A stretch of DNA of 64,000 bases from positions 868,001 through 932,000 of the forward strand of contig NZ_QYUR01000006.1 in the NCBI RefSeq assembly GCF_003596405.1. Reading direction: 5' to 3'. The notes beneath the pieces are model-generated. The model was not told the DNA's origin. It saw only the letters and a program-made list of their open reading frames with translations, and did no database searches. The position numbers and the translations under genes were made by a program. Positions within the stretch are counted from its first letter, which is position 1; each line of letters opens with the position of its first letter. Source of the stretch: Pseudomonas cavernicola (GTDB lineage Bacteria > Pseudomonadota > Gammaproteobacteria > Pseudomonadales > Pseudomonadaceae). This document shows, in pieces, positions 1 to 10,233 of the stretch.

Positions 1-570
1 GCCTGCTTTACGACTATCCGGCCCTGGGTGACGTCGACAAGCTGCTCGAGTACCTCGAGCACGGTCGCGACGCCGCGCAACCGCGCGCGGAACTGCTGTT
101 GGGCAAGCTCTACTACGAAGGCAAGCTGCTCCCGCAGGACCCGCAAAAAGCCGAGCAGCACCTGCTCAAGGCCGCGCCCAGCGAAATCAGCGCCAACTAC
201 TACCTCGGCCAACTGTACCGCCGCGGCTACCTCGGCCAGATCGACCCGGAGCAGGCACTGCAGCACCTGCTCGCCGCCGCCCGTGGCGGCCAGAACAGCG
301 CCGACCTTCGCCCTCGCGCGATGTTCTCGCAGGGGCCGTGGGCATTCAGCCCGACAGGTAAAACGCCTACGTCTTCAGCGCTCGCCGTGCTCAAGGCACA
401 CCGCAGGCCGCCGGGACTGGCCGCATAACAGGGGGGGATCGATCAGCAATTGCCGGGCCAAAGCTGCACGAAGCACAGGCCAGCGCTTGCTGCGGTGAAG
501 AACAGCAACTGCGCGGCGCGGCCAGCAGGAGCCGCCAACAACTGCAAGCCATGCAAAGCCCAACCGGTCA
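1..570 (+). pseudogene. algK: AlgK 3' part, alginate secretion TPR lipoprotein, frame broken
   Basis: AlgK is an outer-membrane lipoprotein built of Sel1/TPR repeats that helps assemble the AlgE alginate pore. The frame starting at base 3 reads cleanly to about base 303 and shows tandem Sel1-like units (KLYYEGKLLPQDPQKAEQHL, LGQLYRRGYLGQIDPEQALQ). After about 303 the expected C-terminal sequence continues only by jumping frames every few tens of bases. The gene starts before the window. Its position directly upstream of algE and algG matches the alginate operon. Either the gene is decayed or the sequence here is of low quality; I favour the latter because the indels are short and overall length is kept. 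Confidence 0.8.
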
Positions 571-580
571 TGGAACCGCT

Positions 581-2065
581 ATGAAATTGAATCACTGGAT
601 GAGCGCCGGATTCGCGAGCGCGACCTACTGTCGGCCAAACTCGGCTGGGCGGCGCAATGGGGCCCGAGACGAACTTCGGCCTGGACGTGAAAATCACCGC
701 CCAATCCGAAGCCGACCGTGATCTCGGCACCCGTAGCGGTGGCGACGTCAACGGTTCGGTTCCGACTGCGGGGCCCCCTGGGTCTACGGCAAAACGCGGC
801 GACTGGAGCGCCTATGCATGGGCCAGGCGGTGACCGCGACCGGACATCGCAATCGAAAACCGACCCAGAGCACTGACCCCTGCAAAACTTTTGCCGACTC
901 GACAGCGAGTCCAGCAGCAGCCCGCGCGACGCCGCCAGCCCGGACAAGAGCTACCTGGCCTTGCGGGAATTCTGGATCGGCCTTTCCGGCTTCACCGCCC
1001 CTACCCCGGCGAAGAAAGTTGCGCCTCGGTCCGCCAAGCGCCTGCGCAACGAAGACGGCATGTGGCCGTGACACCCAATATCGAAGCGCTGAACTGGACT
1101 TTCGACAGCCTCCCTAACTGCGTGCAAATCGGCGTGCGAACGCTTCAGCGAATAACCGCACCGACCTCGACGAACTGGCCCCGAAAGAACAAGGACCGCC
1201 TGCACGTCTTCGGCGACGTGGCCACGCAATGGACGCCCGCCACTGGGTCGGCCTGAATGCCCACCATAGCCAAATGCCGACGGCAACCTGCCCAGCCCGC
1301 GCGAAGCAGTCGACGAAGTTGGACAAGACCAGCACCGGCGAACTCACCTGGTGGCCTGCAAGCGCACAGCGACGCTTACAACTACCGCAACGCGAACCGC
1401 GCTCAACTACTTTGGCCAGCGGCCACTGGCTAAGCGGTGACCGCGACGTTCTGAGCACACCATCCGTTGGTTAATGCAGAACTTCGCCAGCGGCTTCACG
1501 AAGCAGCGATGTGAATGCCTGGGGCACCGACCTCGGCCTGCGCTGGAACCTCGACGAGAGCTGGAAAGTCGGCGGCGCCTATGCCCGTGGCAGTGGTGGC
1601 GGCGATGACGGCGGCGAGAACTTCGAGCAGACCGGCCTGGAAAGCAACCGTTCCAACTACACCGGCACCCGCTCGCGGGTACACCGCTTCGGCGAGGCCT
1701 TCCGCGGTGAGCTGAGCAACCTGCAGGCCGCCACCCTATTCGGCTCCTGGCAGCTGCGTGAAGACTACGACGCCAGCCTGGTCTACCACCGCTTCTGGCG
1801 GGTCGACGATCAGCAAGCGATCGGCACCAGCGGCATCAACGCGGCGCTGGTCGATGGCGAGAAAGACCTCGGTCAGGAAGTCGACCTGGTCGTCACCAAG
1901 TACTTCCAGCAAGGCCTGCTGCCCGCTTCCATGAGCCAGGCGATCGACGAACCTTCGGCGCTGGTGCGCTTACGTGGCGGTGTATTCCTGCCCGGCGATG
2001 CCTATGGCAAGCAGGCCGACTCGAAGATGCACCGTGCCCTTATCGACGTGATCTGGCGTTTCTGA
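581..2065 (+). pseudogene. algE: AlgE alginate outer-membrane porin, first ~900 bases frameshifted
   Basis: AlgE is the 18-strand outer-membrane beta-barrel that exports alginate. From about 1511 to the stop one clean frame of 184 codons gives the conserved C-terminal barrel ([39 protein letters not shown], terminal phenylalanine in IWRF). Upstream, AlgE pieces appear in changing frames: [19 protein letters not shown] near 675, PDKSYLALREFW near 940, NIEALNWTFDS near 1078, a RTDLDELAP piece near 1160. Distance from the likely ATG at 581 to the stop is 495 codons, close to the usual ~490, so the defects are many small indels, not a large deletion. As written the gene could not make a full porin. 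Confidence 0.82.
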
Positions 2066-2107
2066 TGCTCAGGTCGAACCCCGCATGGCGAATGGAGAAC
2101 TGCTGAC

Positions 2108-3718
2108 ATGAACAGTCACCCGCCCTCACTGCGCAGCTTCAGCCTGCCGCTGCTGGCCAGCGCCCTGCTGATCGCCAGCCACTGCACGCTGGCCAGCACG
2201 CAAGACCTGGTGGCCAATGCGCACACTGCCGCAAGCCTGCAGGCGCCGGCGACCAAGGAGCTACGCCAGGCGAAGAGTTACACCGTGACCAGCGCACCGA
2301 TCAAACCGCTGTACCTGCCGAAGCCGACGCTGCCGGATCTGCGCGGCTACACCGCCGAAGCGGTGAATGCCAAGCTCGAGCGCAAGGTCGAAGGCCAGGT
2401 GAAAGTGCGGCGCATGCTGCAACAGGACGCACTGAAGGAGTTTCTCGGCGGCAACAATCGCATGGCCGAGTGGGTCAGCCGGCAACGCGGTATGCCGCAG
2501 GCGATCTTTATCGAAGGCGGCTACGTCAACCTGCACGACCTGGCCAGGCAGCTGCCGAAACAGTACTTCAGCGAAACCGCGCCGGGGGTCTACCTGGCCC
2601 GGCTACCCATTGTGGTGGCGCACGGCGCGACCCTGCATGTCGATAAACAAACCCAGGAATTGCGCCTGTCCCAGGAGCGCGGTGCTTTTATCGTCAACGA
2701 CGGCAAGCTGTTCATCACCGACAGCAAAGTCACCGGCTGGCGCGAGGCCGACAACGGCCCGGCGACGTTCCGCAAGCCCGACGAGTTCCGCCCGTTCCTG
2801 CTGTCCTGGGGCGGCACCGAGACCTATATCGTCAACAGCAAGCTCGCAAGCTTTGGCTACAACACCAGTAAATCCTACGGCGTGAGTATTTCGCAGTACA
2901 CGCCGAACATGGCCAAGCAGATGCAACGGCCGCAACCGAGCGGTTGGCTGATCAACTCCGAGTTCGTCGACATGTGGTACGGCTTCTACTGCTACGAAGC
3001 CCAGGACGTGGTGATCAAGGGCAATACCTACCGCGACAACCTCATCTATGGCATCGACCCGCACGACCGTTCGCAGCGCCTGATCATTGCCGACAACACC
3101 GTACATGGGACCAAGAAAAAGCACGGCATCATCATTTCCCGTGAGGTCGACAACAGCTGGATTTTCAACAACCGCGTCTACGACAACAAACTCTCCGGCA
3201 TCGTGATCGACCGTAACAGCGTGAACAATCTGGTGGCCTACAACGAGGTGTACCAGAACCACTCCGACGGCATCACCCTCTACGAAAGCTCCAACAACCT
3301 GATCTGGGGCAACAACGTCATTGGCAACCAACGCCACGGCATTCGCCTGCGCAACAGCGTGAACATCCGCCTGTACGAAAACCTCTCCGCCGGCAATCGC
3401 CTGGTCGGGGTCTACGGCCACATCAAAGACCTCAGCGACACCGACCGCGATATCGAACTCGACCCCTTCGACACCAAGGTCTCGATGATCGTGGTCGGCG
3501 GCCAGCTGACCGGTAACGGCTCCAGCCCGCTATCGATCGATTCGCCCTTGAGCGTGGAACTGTACCGGGTGGCCTTGCTCGCCCCGCGCAAAACCTCCGG
3601 CATCAGCTTCGCCGGGATTCTCGGCGACAAGCAGGACGAAATTCTTGACCTGATGGTGCGCCAGCAAAAAGCGGTGCTGATCGACCCCGTTGAAAGCCAG
3701 GCCGAACTTCAGGACTGA
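2108..3718 (+). CDS. algG: AlgG, mannuronan C5-epimerase
   Basis: Periplasmic enzyme that converts D-mannuronate to L-guluronate residues in polymannuronate and is part of the secretion complex. 536 residues with an N-terminal signal peptide (hydrophobic LPLLASALLIA, cleavage near residue 30). The C-terminal half is a right-handed parallel beta-helix with repeated N/G-rich turns (NRVYDNKLSGIVIDRNSVNN). The catalytic DPHD motif is at residues 317-320. The gene starts 42 bases after the algE stop and ends 5 bases before algX, so it is within the alginate operon. Intact. Confidence 0.96.
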   Translation: MNSHPPSLRSFSLPLLASALLIASHCTLASTQDLVANAHTAASLQAPATKELRQAKSYTVTSAPIKPLYLPKPTLPDLRGYTAEAVNAKLERKVEGQVKVRRMLQQDALKEFLGGNNRMAEWVSRQRGMPQAIFIEGGYVNLHDLARQLPKQYFSETAPGVYLARLPIVVAHGATLHVDKQTQELRLSQERGAFIVNDGKLFITDSKVTGWREADNGPATFRKPDEFRPFLLSWGGTETYIVNSKLASFGYNTSKSYGVSISQYTPNMAKQMQRPQPSGWLINSEFVDMWYGFYCYEAQDVVIKGNTYRDNLIYGIDPHDRSQRLIIADNTVHGTKKKHGIIISREVDNSWIFNNRVYDNKLSGIVIDRNSVNNLVAYNEVYQNHSDGITLYESSNNLIWGNNVIGNQRHGIRLRNSVNIRLYENLSAGNRLVGVYGHIKDLSDTDRDIELDPFDTKVSMIVVGGQLTGNGSSPLSIDSPLSVELYRVALLAPRKTSGISFAGILGDKQDEILDLMVRQQKAVLIDPVESQAELQD

Positions 3719-3723
3719 GGAGC

Positions 3724-5172
3724 ATGAATTCCATGTACACAAAAAAAACCAAATGGTTGACGCCCTCGGCGCTTACCGCTGCGCTCTTGAGCGCCGCCAG
3801 CGGCGTGCACGCCGAAACGCCGTCAACTGCACCGCAGTACCAGGTCAAAGCCGCCAACCAACTGTGCCCGGCCGCCGCCGACAACAGCCTCTACAACACC
3901 AAGTACCTGGGCTTCTTCACCCATCTGGTGCAGGCCCAGGGCGATTGGTTGTTTCGTACCAGCTATGACCTGCGCACCGATTTTGGCACCACGCCAGAGG
4001 GTTACCAGCGACTCAAGCAACTGCGCGACGCCCTCAAGCGCAAAGGTATCGAGCTGATGGTGGTGTACCAGCCGACCCGCGGCCTGGTGAACCGGGAAAA
4101 ACTCACTGAGGCCGAGCGCGCTGGATTCGACTACGACCTGGCGAAGCAGAACTACCTGGCGGCCATCGAACAACTGCGCAAAACCGGGATCTGGACCCCG
4201 GACTTCAGCCCGCTGTTCGATGAGCAAGAGCAGCACGCCTATTACTTCAAGGGCGACCACCACTGGACCCCTTACGGCGCAGAACGCTCGGCGAAAATCA
4301 CCGCGGAGATGCTCAAGCAAATCCCCGGCTTCGGCGAGATTCCCAAGCAGGAATACGCCAGCAAACGCGTCGGTCTGCTGGCCAAATTCGGCACCTTCCA
4401 CAAAGCCGCTGGGCAGCTCTGCGGCAGCAGCTACGCCACCGAATACGTCGACCGTTTCGAAACTGAAGCCGTGGGCGACGGCGCTAGCGGCGGCGATCTG
4501 TTCGGCGATGAATCGCAGCCGCAAGTGGCCCTGGTTGGCACCAGTAACAGTGGCCCGGCCTACAATTTCGCCGGCTTTCTCCAGCAATACAGCGGCGCCG
4601 AAGTGCTCAACAACGCGGTCAGCGGTGGCGGCTTCGACAGCTCGTTGCTGCAATACCTGAGCAGCAAGGAATTCCACGAGCACCCGCCGAAAATCATCGT
4701 CTGGGAGTTCGCCACCCACTACGACATCGCGCAAAAAAGCTTCTACCGCCAAGCCATGCCACTGGTGGACAACGGCTGCGCAGGGCGTAAAGCCGTGCTG
4801 CAGAACAGCGTGACGCTGCACCCGGGCGGCAACGAGGTACTGGTCAATGGCAAGAATCAACTACTCGACCTGCGCGGCAGCAACTATCAGGTCGACCTGA
4901 CCTTCAGCGACCCCTCGGTCAAGCAGATGAGCGCGACCCTCTGGTACCTCAACGGCCGCCGGGAAAACCTCAAACTCGATCAGAGCGATGCCACCGATAC
5001 CGGCGGCCGCTACGTCTTCCAACTGCGCAACGACCCCGGCTGGGCGGAACTCAATCTGCTCGCCGTGGAAATCCATAGCCCCGAACAGATGCCGGAAAAG
5101 CTCAGCGTCCAAGCGACGCTCTGCCAGCGCCCGACAGCCGGAGCTAGCAATCTTACGGCCAAGGCCGAGTGA
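3724..5172 (+). CDS. algX: AlgX, alginate O-acetyltransferase of the SGNH type
   Basis: Periplasmic protein that transfers acetyl groups to mannuronate and carries a C-terminal carbohydrate-binding module. 482 residues with a signal peptide ending near HAE at 28-31. The acetyltransferase signature is visible: [11 protein letters not shown] places the catalytic Asp/His pair at D178 and H180, and GTSNS places the nucleophile at S274, by comparison with Asp174, His176 and Ser269 of P. aeruginosa AlgX. The last ~130 residues match the binding module region. The start has a GGAG just upstream, and the stop overlaps the first possible algL codon. Confidence 0.95.
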   Translation: MNSMYTKKTKWLTPSALTAALLSAASGVHAETPSTAPQYQVKAANQLCPAAADNSLYNTKYLGFFTHLVQAQGDWLFRTSYDLRTDFGTTPEGYQRLKQLRDALKRKGIELMVVYQPTRGLVNREKLTEAERAGFDYDLAKQNYLAAIEQLRKTGIWTPDFSPLFDEQEQHAYYFKGDHHWTPYGAERSAKITAEMLKQIPGFGEIPKQEYASKRVGLLAKFGTFHKAAGQLCGSSYATEYVDRFETEAVGDGASGGDLFGDESQPQVALVGTSNSGPAYNFAGFLQQYSGAEVLNNAVSGGGFDSSLLQYLSSKEFHEHPPKIIVWEFATHYDIAQKSFYRQAMPLVDNGCAGRKAVLQNSVTLHPGGNEVLVNGKNQLLDLRGSNYQVDLTFSDPSVKQMSATLWYLNGRRENLKLDQSDATDTGGRYVFQLRNDPGWAELNLLAVEIHSPEQMPEKLSVQATLCQRPTAGASNLTAKAE

Positions 5173-5186
5173 GGCGCGGACTCGTG

Positions 5187-6302
5187 ATGAACAAGTACCC
5201 GATAAACCGGTTTTTCTATCCCGGCCTGCTGAGTGCCCTGCTGTTTGCCGGCAGCGCCAGCGCGAGTGGCCTGGTGCCGCCACCGGGTTATTACGCGCCA
5301 GTGGAAAACCCCAAAAAAGGCGCGGCGCAAACCTGCAAGGCAGCCCCCACGCCGTACACGGCGAAGCTGGTGTTTCGCAGCAAATACGAAGGCTCGGACA
5401 AGGCCCGCGCCACGCTGAATGCCGAATCCGAGAAAGCCTTTCGCGACGCCACCGCGAGCATCACCGAGCTGGAAAAAGGCGTGAGCAAACAGGTCATGCA
5501 GTACATGCGCGACGGCCAGCCGCAGGAGCTGCAATGCACGCTGCAATGGCTGAGCAGCTGGGCCGAGGCCGATGCGTTGCTCTCCACCGACTTCAACCAC
5601 ACCGGCAAGTCGATGCGTAAATGGGCGCTTGGCAGTATGTCCTCGGCCTACCTGCGCTTGAAATTCTCCGAATCACAGCCGTTGGCGCCCTATGCACAGC
5701 AGTCACAACTGATCGAAGCCTGGTTCGGCAAGCTGGCCGATCAGGTGGTGAAAGACTGGAGCTACCTGCCACTGCAGCAGATCAACAACCACTCCTACTG
5801 GGCCGCCTGGTCAGTGATGGCGACCGCCGTGGCGACCAACCGCCGCGACCTGTTCGACTGGTCGGTGACGCAATTCCGGGTCAGCGCCAATCAGGTCGAT
5901 GCCGAGGGTTACCTGCCCAATGAACTCAAGCGCCAGAAACGCGCCCTCGCCTATCACAACTACGCCCTGCCGCCGCTGGCGATGATCGCCAGCTTCGCCC
6001 AGGCCAACGCCCTGGATCTGCGCGAGGAAAACCGCGAGGCCTTGCGTCGTCTGGCAGAGCGGGTGATGGCCGGGGTCGATGACGCCGATGACTTCGCGGC
6101 CAAAGCCGAGAAAACCCAGGACATGACGGACCTGAAGAACGACAGCAAATTCAGCTGGCTCGAACCCTATTGCGCGCTCTACCGCTGCACGCCGGAAACC
6201 TTGAAATGGAAGCAGTCGATGCAGCCGTTCAAGACCTTCCGCCTCGGTGGTGACGTGACCCGGGTGTACGACCCTGAGCATGAAAAAGGTAAAGGGTCGT
6301 AG
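5187..6302 (+). CDS. algL: AlgL, periplasmic poly(mannuronate) lyase
   Basis: Family PL5 alginate lyase that clears polymer trapped in the periplasm. I take ATG 5187 (371 residues) because it directly precedes a good signal peptide ([13 protein letters not shown]); a GTG at 5169 in the same frame overlaps the algX stop and would add six residues. Catalytic residues are in register with P. aeruginosa AlgL: NNHSYW gives H202, and [11 protein letters not shown] gives R249 and Y256. It follows algX with little or no gap and ends before a ~380-base spacer full of repeats that separates it from algI. Confidence 0.95.
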   Translation: MNKYPINRFFYPGLLSALLFAGSASASGLVPPPGYYAPVENPKKGAAQTCKAAPTPYTAKLVFRSKYEGSDKARATLNAESEKAFRDATASITELEKGVSKQVMQYMRDGQPQELQCTLQWLSSWAEADALLSTDFNHTGKSMRKWALGSMSSAYLRLKFSESQPLAPYAQQSQLIEAWFGKLADQVVKDWSYLPLQQINNHSYWAAWSVMATAVATNRRDLFDWSVTQFRVSANQVDAEGYLPNELKRQKRALAYHNYALPPLAMIASFAQANALDLREENREALRRLAERVMAGVDDADDFAAKAEKTQDMTDLKNDSKFSWLEPYCALYRCTPETLKWKQSMQPFKTFRLGGDVTRVYDPEHEKGKGS

Positions 6303-6323
6303 CGGGTTCGACATCTGGAGGTG

Positions 6324-6433
6324 ATCGTTCCCACGCTCCAGCGCGGGAATGCAGCCCGTGACGCTCCGCGTCACATGCCGAACTCGACGCAGAGCGTCGA
6401 AGGAGGCGTTCTCACGCAGAGCGTGGGAACGAT
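6324..6433. repeat. Palindromic intergenic repeat, 'GTTCCCACGCTC' family, copy 1
   Basis: An element of 110 bases bounded by perfect 15-bp inverted ends (ATCGTTCCCACGCTC at 6324-6338 and its complement at 6419-6433). A second copy lies at 35056-35164. It sits in the algL-algI gap and may form a large hairpin in the operon mRNA. Confidence 0.85.
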
Positions 6434-6459
6434 CTGAATTTGGGATGGGGCTGAGATTC

Positions 6460-6576
6460 CCCCTCTCCCTAACCCTCTCCCCAAGGGGCGAGGGGACTAA
6501 GAGCAAAAGCTCGATAGCTGCAGCAACGTAAATCAGCTCCCTCTCCCCGAGGGGGAGAGGGCTGGGGAGAGGGGCC
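6460..6576. repeat. 'CCCTCTCCC' intergenic repeat, copy 1
   Basis: Two facing arms, CCCTCTCCCTAACCCTCTCC and GGGAGAGGGCTGGGGAGAGG, can fold on each other. The same arm type recurs at 11690, 12303, 23458, 24722 and 44066. It is inside the alginate operon between algL and algI, so it could alter mRNA stability or polarity. Confidence 0.75.
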
Positions 6577-6685
6577 GAACAGCCCACGCAATCACCCTAG
6601 GTAACACCGCAATACAACCCACCCGATATCCGGGGGTTTGGGGGGGCTTTGGCCCTTAACTGTTGGTAAAGATGGAGAAAAACGG

Positions 6686-8224
6686 ATGGTTTTTTCATCC
6701 AACGTGTTCCTGTTCATGTTCCTGCCGATCTTCCTCGGCTTGTACTACTTGAGCGGGCAACGTTATCGCAACCTGCTGCTGCTGATCGCCAGCTATGTGT
6801 TCTATGCCTGGTGGCGGGTGGACTTCCTCGCGCTGTTCGCCGGGGTCACTCTGTGGAACTACTGGATCGGCCTGAAAGTCGGCGCCGCCGGCGTGCGCAG
6901 CAAACCGGCACAGCGCTGGCTGTTGCTCGGCGTGGCGGTCGACCTGGGCATCCTCGGCTACTTCAAGTACGCCAACTTCGGCGTCGATAGCCTGAATGCG
7001 ATCATGGCGTCGTTCGGCCTTGAGCCGTTCATCCTCACCCATGTGCTGCTGCCGATCGGCATCTCCTTCTACATCTTCGAGTCGATCAGCTACATCATCG
7101 ACGTCTACCGCGGCGACACCCCGGCCACCCGCAACCTGATCGACTTCGCCGCCTTCGTGGCGATCTTCCCGCACCTGATCGCCGGCCCGGTGTTGCGCTT
7201 TCGCGACCTCGCCGATCAGTTCAACCACCGCAGCCACAGCCTGGATAAGTTCTCCGAAGGCGCCACGCGCTTCATGCAGGGCTTTATCAAGAAGGTGTTC
7301 ATCGCCGACACCCTGGCGCCGCTGGCCGATCACTGCTTCGCCCTCAGCAACCCGAGCACCGGCGACGCCTGGCTCGGTGCGCTGGCGTACACCGCGCAGC
7401 TGTACTTCGACTTCTCCGGCTACAGCGACATGGCCATCGGCCTGGGCCTGATGATGGGTTTTCGCTTTATGGAGAACTTCAAGCAGCCCTATATCAGCCA
7501 GTCGATCACCGAGTTCTGGCGCCGTTGGCACATCAGCCTCTCGACCTGGCTGCGCGACTACCTGTACATCACCCTCGGCGGCAACCGTGGCGGCACCTTC
7601 GCCACCTACCGCAACCTGTTCCTGACCATGCTGCTCGGCGGCCTGTGGCACGGCGCCAACTTCACCTACATCATCTGGGGCGCCTGGCACGGCATGTGGC
7701 TGGCGATCGAGCGGGCGCTGGGCATCGACGCCGCGCCACGCCGCTTCAACCCGATCAAATGGGTCTTCACCTTCCTGCTGGTGGTGCTCGGCTGGGTGAT
7801 CTTCCGCGCCGAGAACCTGCACGTGGCCGGACGGATGTTCCAGGCGATGTTCAGCCTCAATGACTGGCAGCTCTCCGAGTTGAACCGCGCCAGCCTGACC
7901 CAACTGCAAGTCGCCACCATGATCGTGGCTTACCTCACGCTGGCCTTCTTCGGCCTGCGCGACTTCTATCGCCAGCCGCTGGATCAGGGCGCGCCAAAGG
8001 CCGCAGCGGACAGCTCCGCCAGCGACCAGCCAAGCCTGAATACCGGCGCAACACTCGTCGCAGCAAAGCTGAACCCGAGCCCGTCCGGGGCGCTGCTGCA
8101 ATCGGCCAGTGCCATCGACTGGCCACGTTATTTGATGCGCAGCTTGGTGCTGCTGCTGTTCTGCGCCTCGATTCTGAAGCTCTCGGCGCAGAGCTATTCG
8201 CCCTTCCTGTACTTCCAGTTCTGA
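6686..8224 (+). CDS. algI: AlgI, membrane-bound O-acyltransferase for alginate acetylation
   Basis: MBOAT-family inner-membrane protein that passes acetyl groups across the membrane to AlgJ/AlgX. 512 residues; many hydrophobic segments beginning with NVFLFMFLPIFLGLYYLSG. The MBOAT histidine lies in GGLWHGAN and falls at H322, the same position as in P. aeruginosa. ATG 6686 is chosen over an in-frame TTG at 6638 because GGAG lies 8 bases upstream and the hydrophobic start fits the family. A variable A/S-rich stretch near residues 435-470 precedes the last membrane helix. Confidence 0.95.
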   Translation: MVFSSNVFLFMFLPIFLGLYYLSGQRYRNLLLLIASYVFYAWWRVDFLALFAGVTLWNYWIGLKVGAAGVRSKPAQRWLLLGVAVDLGILGYFKYANFGVDSLNAIMASFGLEPFILTHVLLPIGISFYIFESISYIIDVYRGDTPATRNLIDFAAFVAIFPHLIAGPVLRFRDLADQFNHRSHSLDKFSEGATRFMQGFIKKVFIADTLAPLADHCFALSNPSTGDAWLGALAYTAQLYFDFSGYSDMAIGLGLMMGFRFMENFKQPYISQSITEFWRRWHISLSTWLRDYLYITLGGNRGGTFATYRNLFLTMLLGGLWHGANFTYIIWGAWHGMWLAIERALGIDAAPRRFNPIKWVFTFLLVVLGWVIFRAENLHVAGRMFQAMFSLNDWQLSELNRASLTQLQVATMIVAYLTLAFFGLRDFYRQPLDQGAPKAAADSSASDQPSLNTGATLVAAKLNPSPSGALLQSASAIDWPRYLMRSLVLLLFCASILKLSAQSYSPFLYFQF

Positions 8225-8236
8225 GCGAGGACGACC

Positions 8237-9415
8237 ATGACCCGATCTCTGCGCATCCTTTACATCGCCCTGTTCCTCGGCCTGCTGCTGGGCCTGGGCG
8301 CCTGGTCCACGAGCAGCTTCCTGGGCTTCAACGTGCCGCCCAATACCACGCGGCTGAACGGCCACTGGGCCAAGGCCGTGGAAAGCCGTTATGACGAGCA
8401 ATTCCCGATTAAACGGTTGGGCACCAACCTCTGGGCCGCACTGGACTTCACCCTGTTCGGGGAGGGCCGTCCAGGGGTGGTACTCGGGCGTGACAACTGG
8501 CTGTTCAGCGACGAAGAGTTCAAGCCCGTCGCCGACAGCGAGCAGCACATGCAGGAAAACTGGCAACTGATCCAGGGCGTGCGTGACCGCTTGGCCCGGC
8601 AGAACGTTCAGTTGGTGCTGGCGATCATTCCGGCCAAGGCACGCCTGTATCCCGAGTTCATCGGCGAGACGCCGCCGGCGGTGCTGCATCGGGGCCTGTA
8701 TGACCAGTTCCACAGCGGCGCCAAGCGCGCCGGCATCTTCGCTCCCGACCTGCTCGGCGCGCTGACGCGTGAGAAGCGTGCCGGCCAAGTGTTCCTGCGC
8801 ACCGACACGCACTGGACTCCGCGCGGCGCCGAAGTCGTGGCGCAGAGCCTGGGCCAGGCCATCCTGCGCCACACACCGCTCAGCGGTGAGCCGCAAGCCT
8901 TCACCACCGAAACCACGCAAACCGAGCCGTACAGCGGCGACCTGACGCACTTTCTGCCGCTCGATCCGCTGTTCGCCGAACTGCTGCCGCCGCCCGACCA
9001 GCTGCAACTGCGCAACACCGAGGCGCGCCAGGCCGACCAGGCCGCCACCGGCGATGCCCTGTTCAGCGAACAGCAGGTGCCGGTGGCCCTGGTGGGCACC
9101 AGCTACAGCGCCAACCAGCGCTGGAATTTCCTCGGCGCGCTGCGCCAGGCCCTCAATAGCGAAGTCGTGAACTACGCCGAGGATGGTCACGGGCCAATTC
9201 TGCCGATGCTCAAGTACCTGCAAACCGACGAATTCAACGACTCGCCGCCGCAGCTGGTGATCTGGGAATTCCCCGAGCGCTATCTGCCGATGCCGGCCGA
9301 CCTGAGCGAGTTCGATCCGAGCTGGATCACGCAGCTCAAAGCGTCCGGCGCTGCAGATGAACGTCTGGCCAGCACGGCCACTGAATCCGATACACCTACC
9401 CAGGCAATGCCCTAA
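8237..9415 (+). CDS. algJ: AlgJ, alginate O-acetylation protein
   Basis: SGNH-type periplasmic acetyl-carrier/esterase paralogous to AlgX, anchored by an uncleaved N-terminal segment (ILYIALFLGLLLGLGAW). 392 residues. The catalytic Asp and His are in TDTHWTPRGAE (D190, H192) and the serine is in GTSYS (S289). The gene starts 12 bases after the algI stop with an upstream AG-rich site. The C-terminus carries a low-complexity S/T/A tail that is probably not essential. Confidence 0.94.
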   Translation: MTRSLRILYIALFLGLLLGLGAWSTSSFLGFNVPPNTTRLNGHWAKAVESRYDEQFPIKRLGTNLWAALDFTLFGEGRPGVVLGRDNWLFSDEEFKPVADSEQHMQENWQLIQGVRDRLARQNVQLVLAIIPAKARLYPEFIGETPPAVLHRGLYDQFHSGAKRAGIFAPDLLGALTREKRAGQVFLRTDTHWTPRGAEVVAQSLGQAILRHTPLSGEPQAFTTETTQTEPYSGDLTHFLPLDPLFAELLPPPDQLQLRNTEARQADQAATGDALFSEQQVPVALVGTSYSANQRWNFLGALRQALNSEVVNYAEDGHGPILPMLKYLQTDEFNDSPPQLVIWEFPERYLPMPADLSEFDPSWITQLKASGAADERLASTATESDTPTQAMP

Positions 9416-9436
9416 TCCCACATGGAGTACATAACG

Positions 9437-10099
9437 ATGAAGCAATCCATCACCCATGCCATCGGCAAAAGCCGGATCAGCAAAACCTGCGCCTTCCTCG
9501 CTGTCGGCCTGCTTGCCTTGCAAGCCCAGGCCGACGAAGCCGCGCTCTACGGACCCAGCGCGCCCAAGGGCTCAGCCTTCGTGCGGATCTATAACGCCGG
9601 CAATCAGGAAGTCAGCGCCAACGTCGGCAATACCCAGCTCAGTGATGTCGGCCCACTCGGCAGCAGCGACTTCAGCTTCCTGCCCAACGGCGACTACAGC
9701 GCCCAGGTCGGCGCGCAAACCCTGCCGGTCAAGCTCGGCGCCGACCGCTACTACACCCTGGTCAACCTGCCGGGCGGCCAACCCAAGCTGGTGGAAGAGC
9801 CGCCGTTCAAGAACAAACAGAAAGCCCTGCTACGGGTGCAGAACCTCAGTGACAGCGAGCTGACCCTGAAGACTGCCGATGGCAAGACCCCAGTGGTGGA
9901 AAACGTTGCCCCGCAAGGCCGCGGTGAGCGCGAGATCAACCCGGTCAAGGTCAACCTGGCGCTATTCAGCGGCACTAAAAAAGTCAGCGACCTCAAGCCC
10001 GTCGCCCTGGCTCGCGGCGAGGCCGTCTGCCTCTACGTCACCGGCTCGGCCGGCAAGCTGTCGCCGGTCTGGGTCAAGCGCCCAACTGCGACTCAGTGA
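9437..10099 (+). CDS. algF: AlgF, alginate O-acetylation adaptor
   Basis: Small periplasmic protein needed for alginate O-acetylation together with AlgI, AlgJ and AlgX. I choose ATG 9437 (220 residues), which has GGAG 9 bases upstream; an ATG at 9422 is also in frame. Signal peptide KTCAFLAVGLLALQAQA, then two beta-rich domains (KGSAFVRIYNAGNQEVSANV; QKALLRVQNLSDSELTL). It starts 21 bases after algJ. Confidence 0.93.
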   Translation: MKQSITHAIGKSRISKTCAFLAVGLLALQAQADEAALYGPSAPKGSAFVRIYNAGNQEVSANVGNTQLSDVGPLGSSDFSFLPNGDYSAQVGAQTLPVKLGADRYYTLVNLPGGQPKLVEEPPFKNKQKALLRVQNLSDSELTLKTADGKTPVVENVAPQGRGEREINPVKVNLALFSGTKKVSDLKPVALARGEAVCLYVTGSAGKLSPVWVKRPTATQ

Positions 10100-10233
10100 C
10101 ACCACGGCGAGCATTCAAAGCTGCGTGGGAGCGACAGGCAACTGCTCCCGGCAGCGCTTGCAGGAATAACCAATGCCCTGCCAAACACTAGAAACACAGC
10201 GAAAAACCTAACGAACTACTCAGGAGAAACAGC

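Noticed and set aside
2603..3421. 272-codon minus-strand frame over algG
   Set aside because: Repetitive V/D/A composition, antisense to the beta-helix of AlgG.
3823..4860. 345-codon minus-strand frame over algX
   Set aside because: Antisense to AlgX, low-complexity composition, no ribosome site.
6695..9523. 942-codon minus-strand frame
   Set aside because: It lies antisense to algI and algJ, which carry clear catalytic motifs. The predicted protein is rich in Q, H, A and V and matches nothing; it is a high-GC shadow frame.
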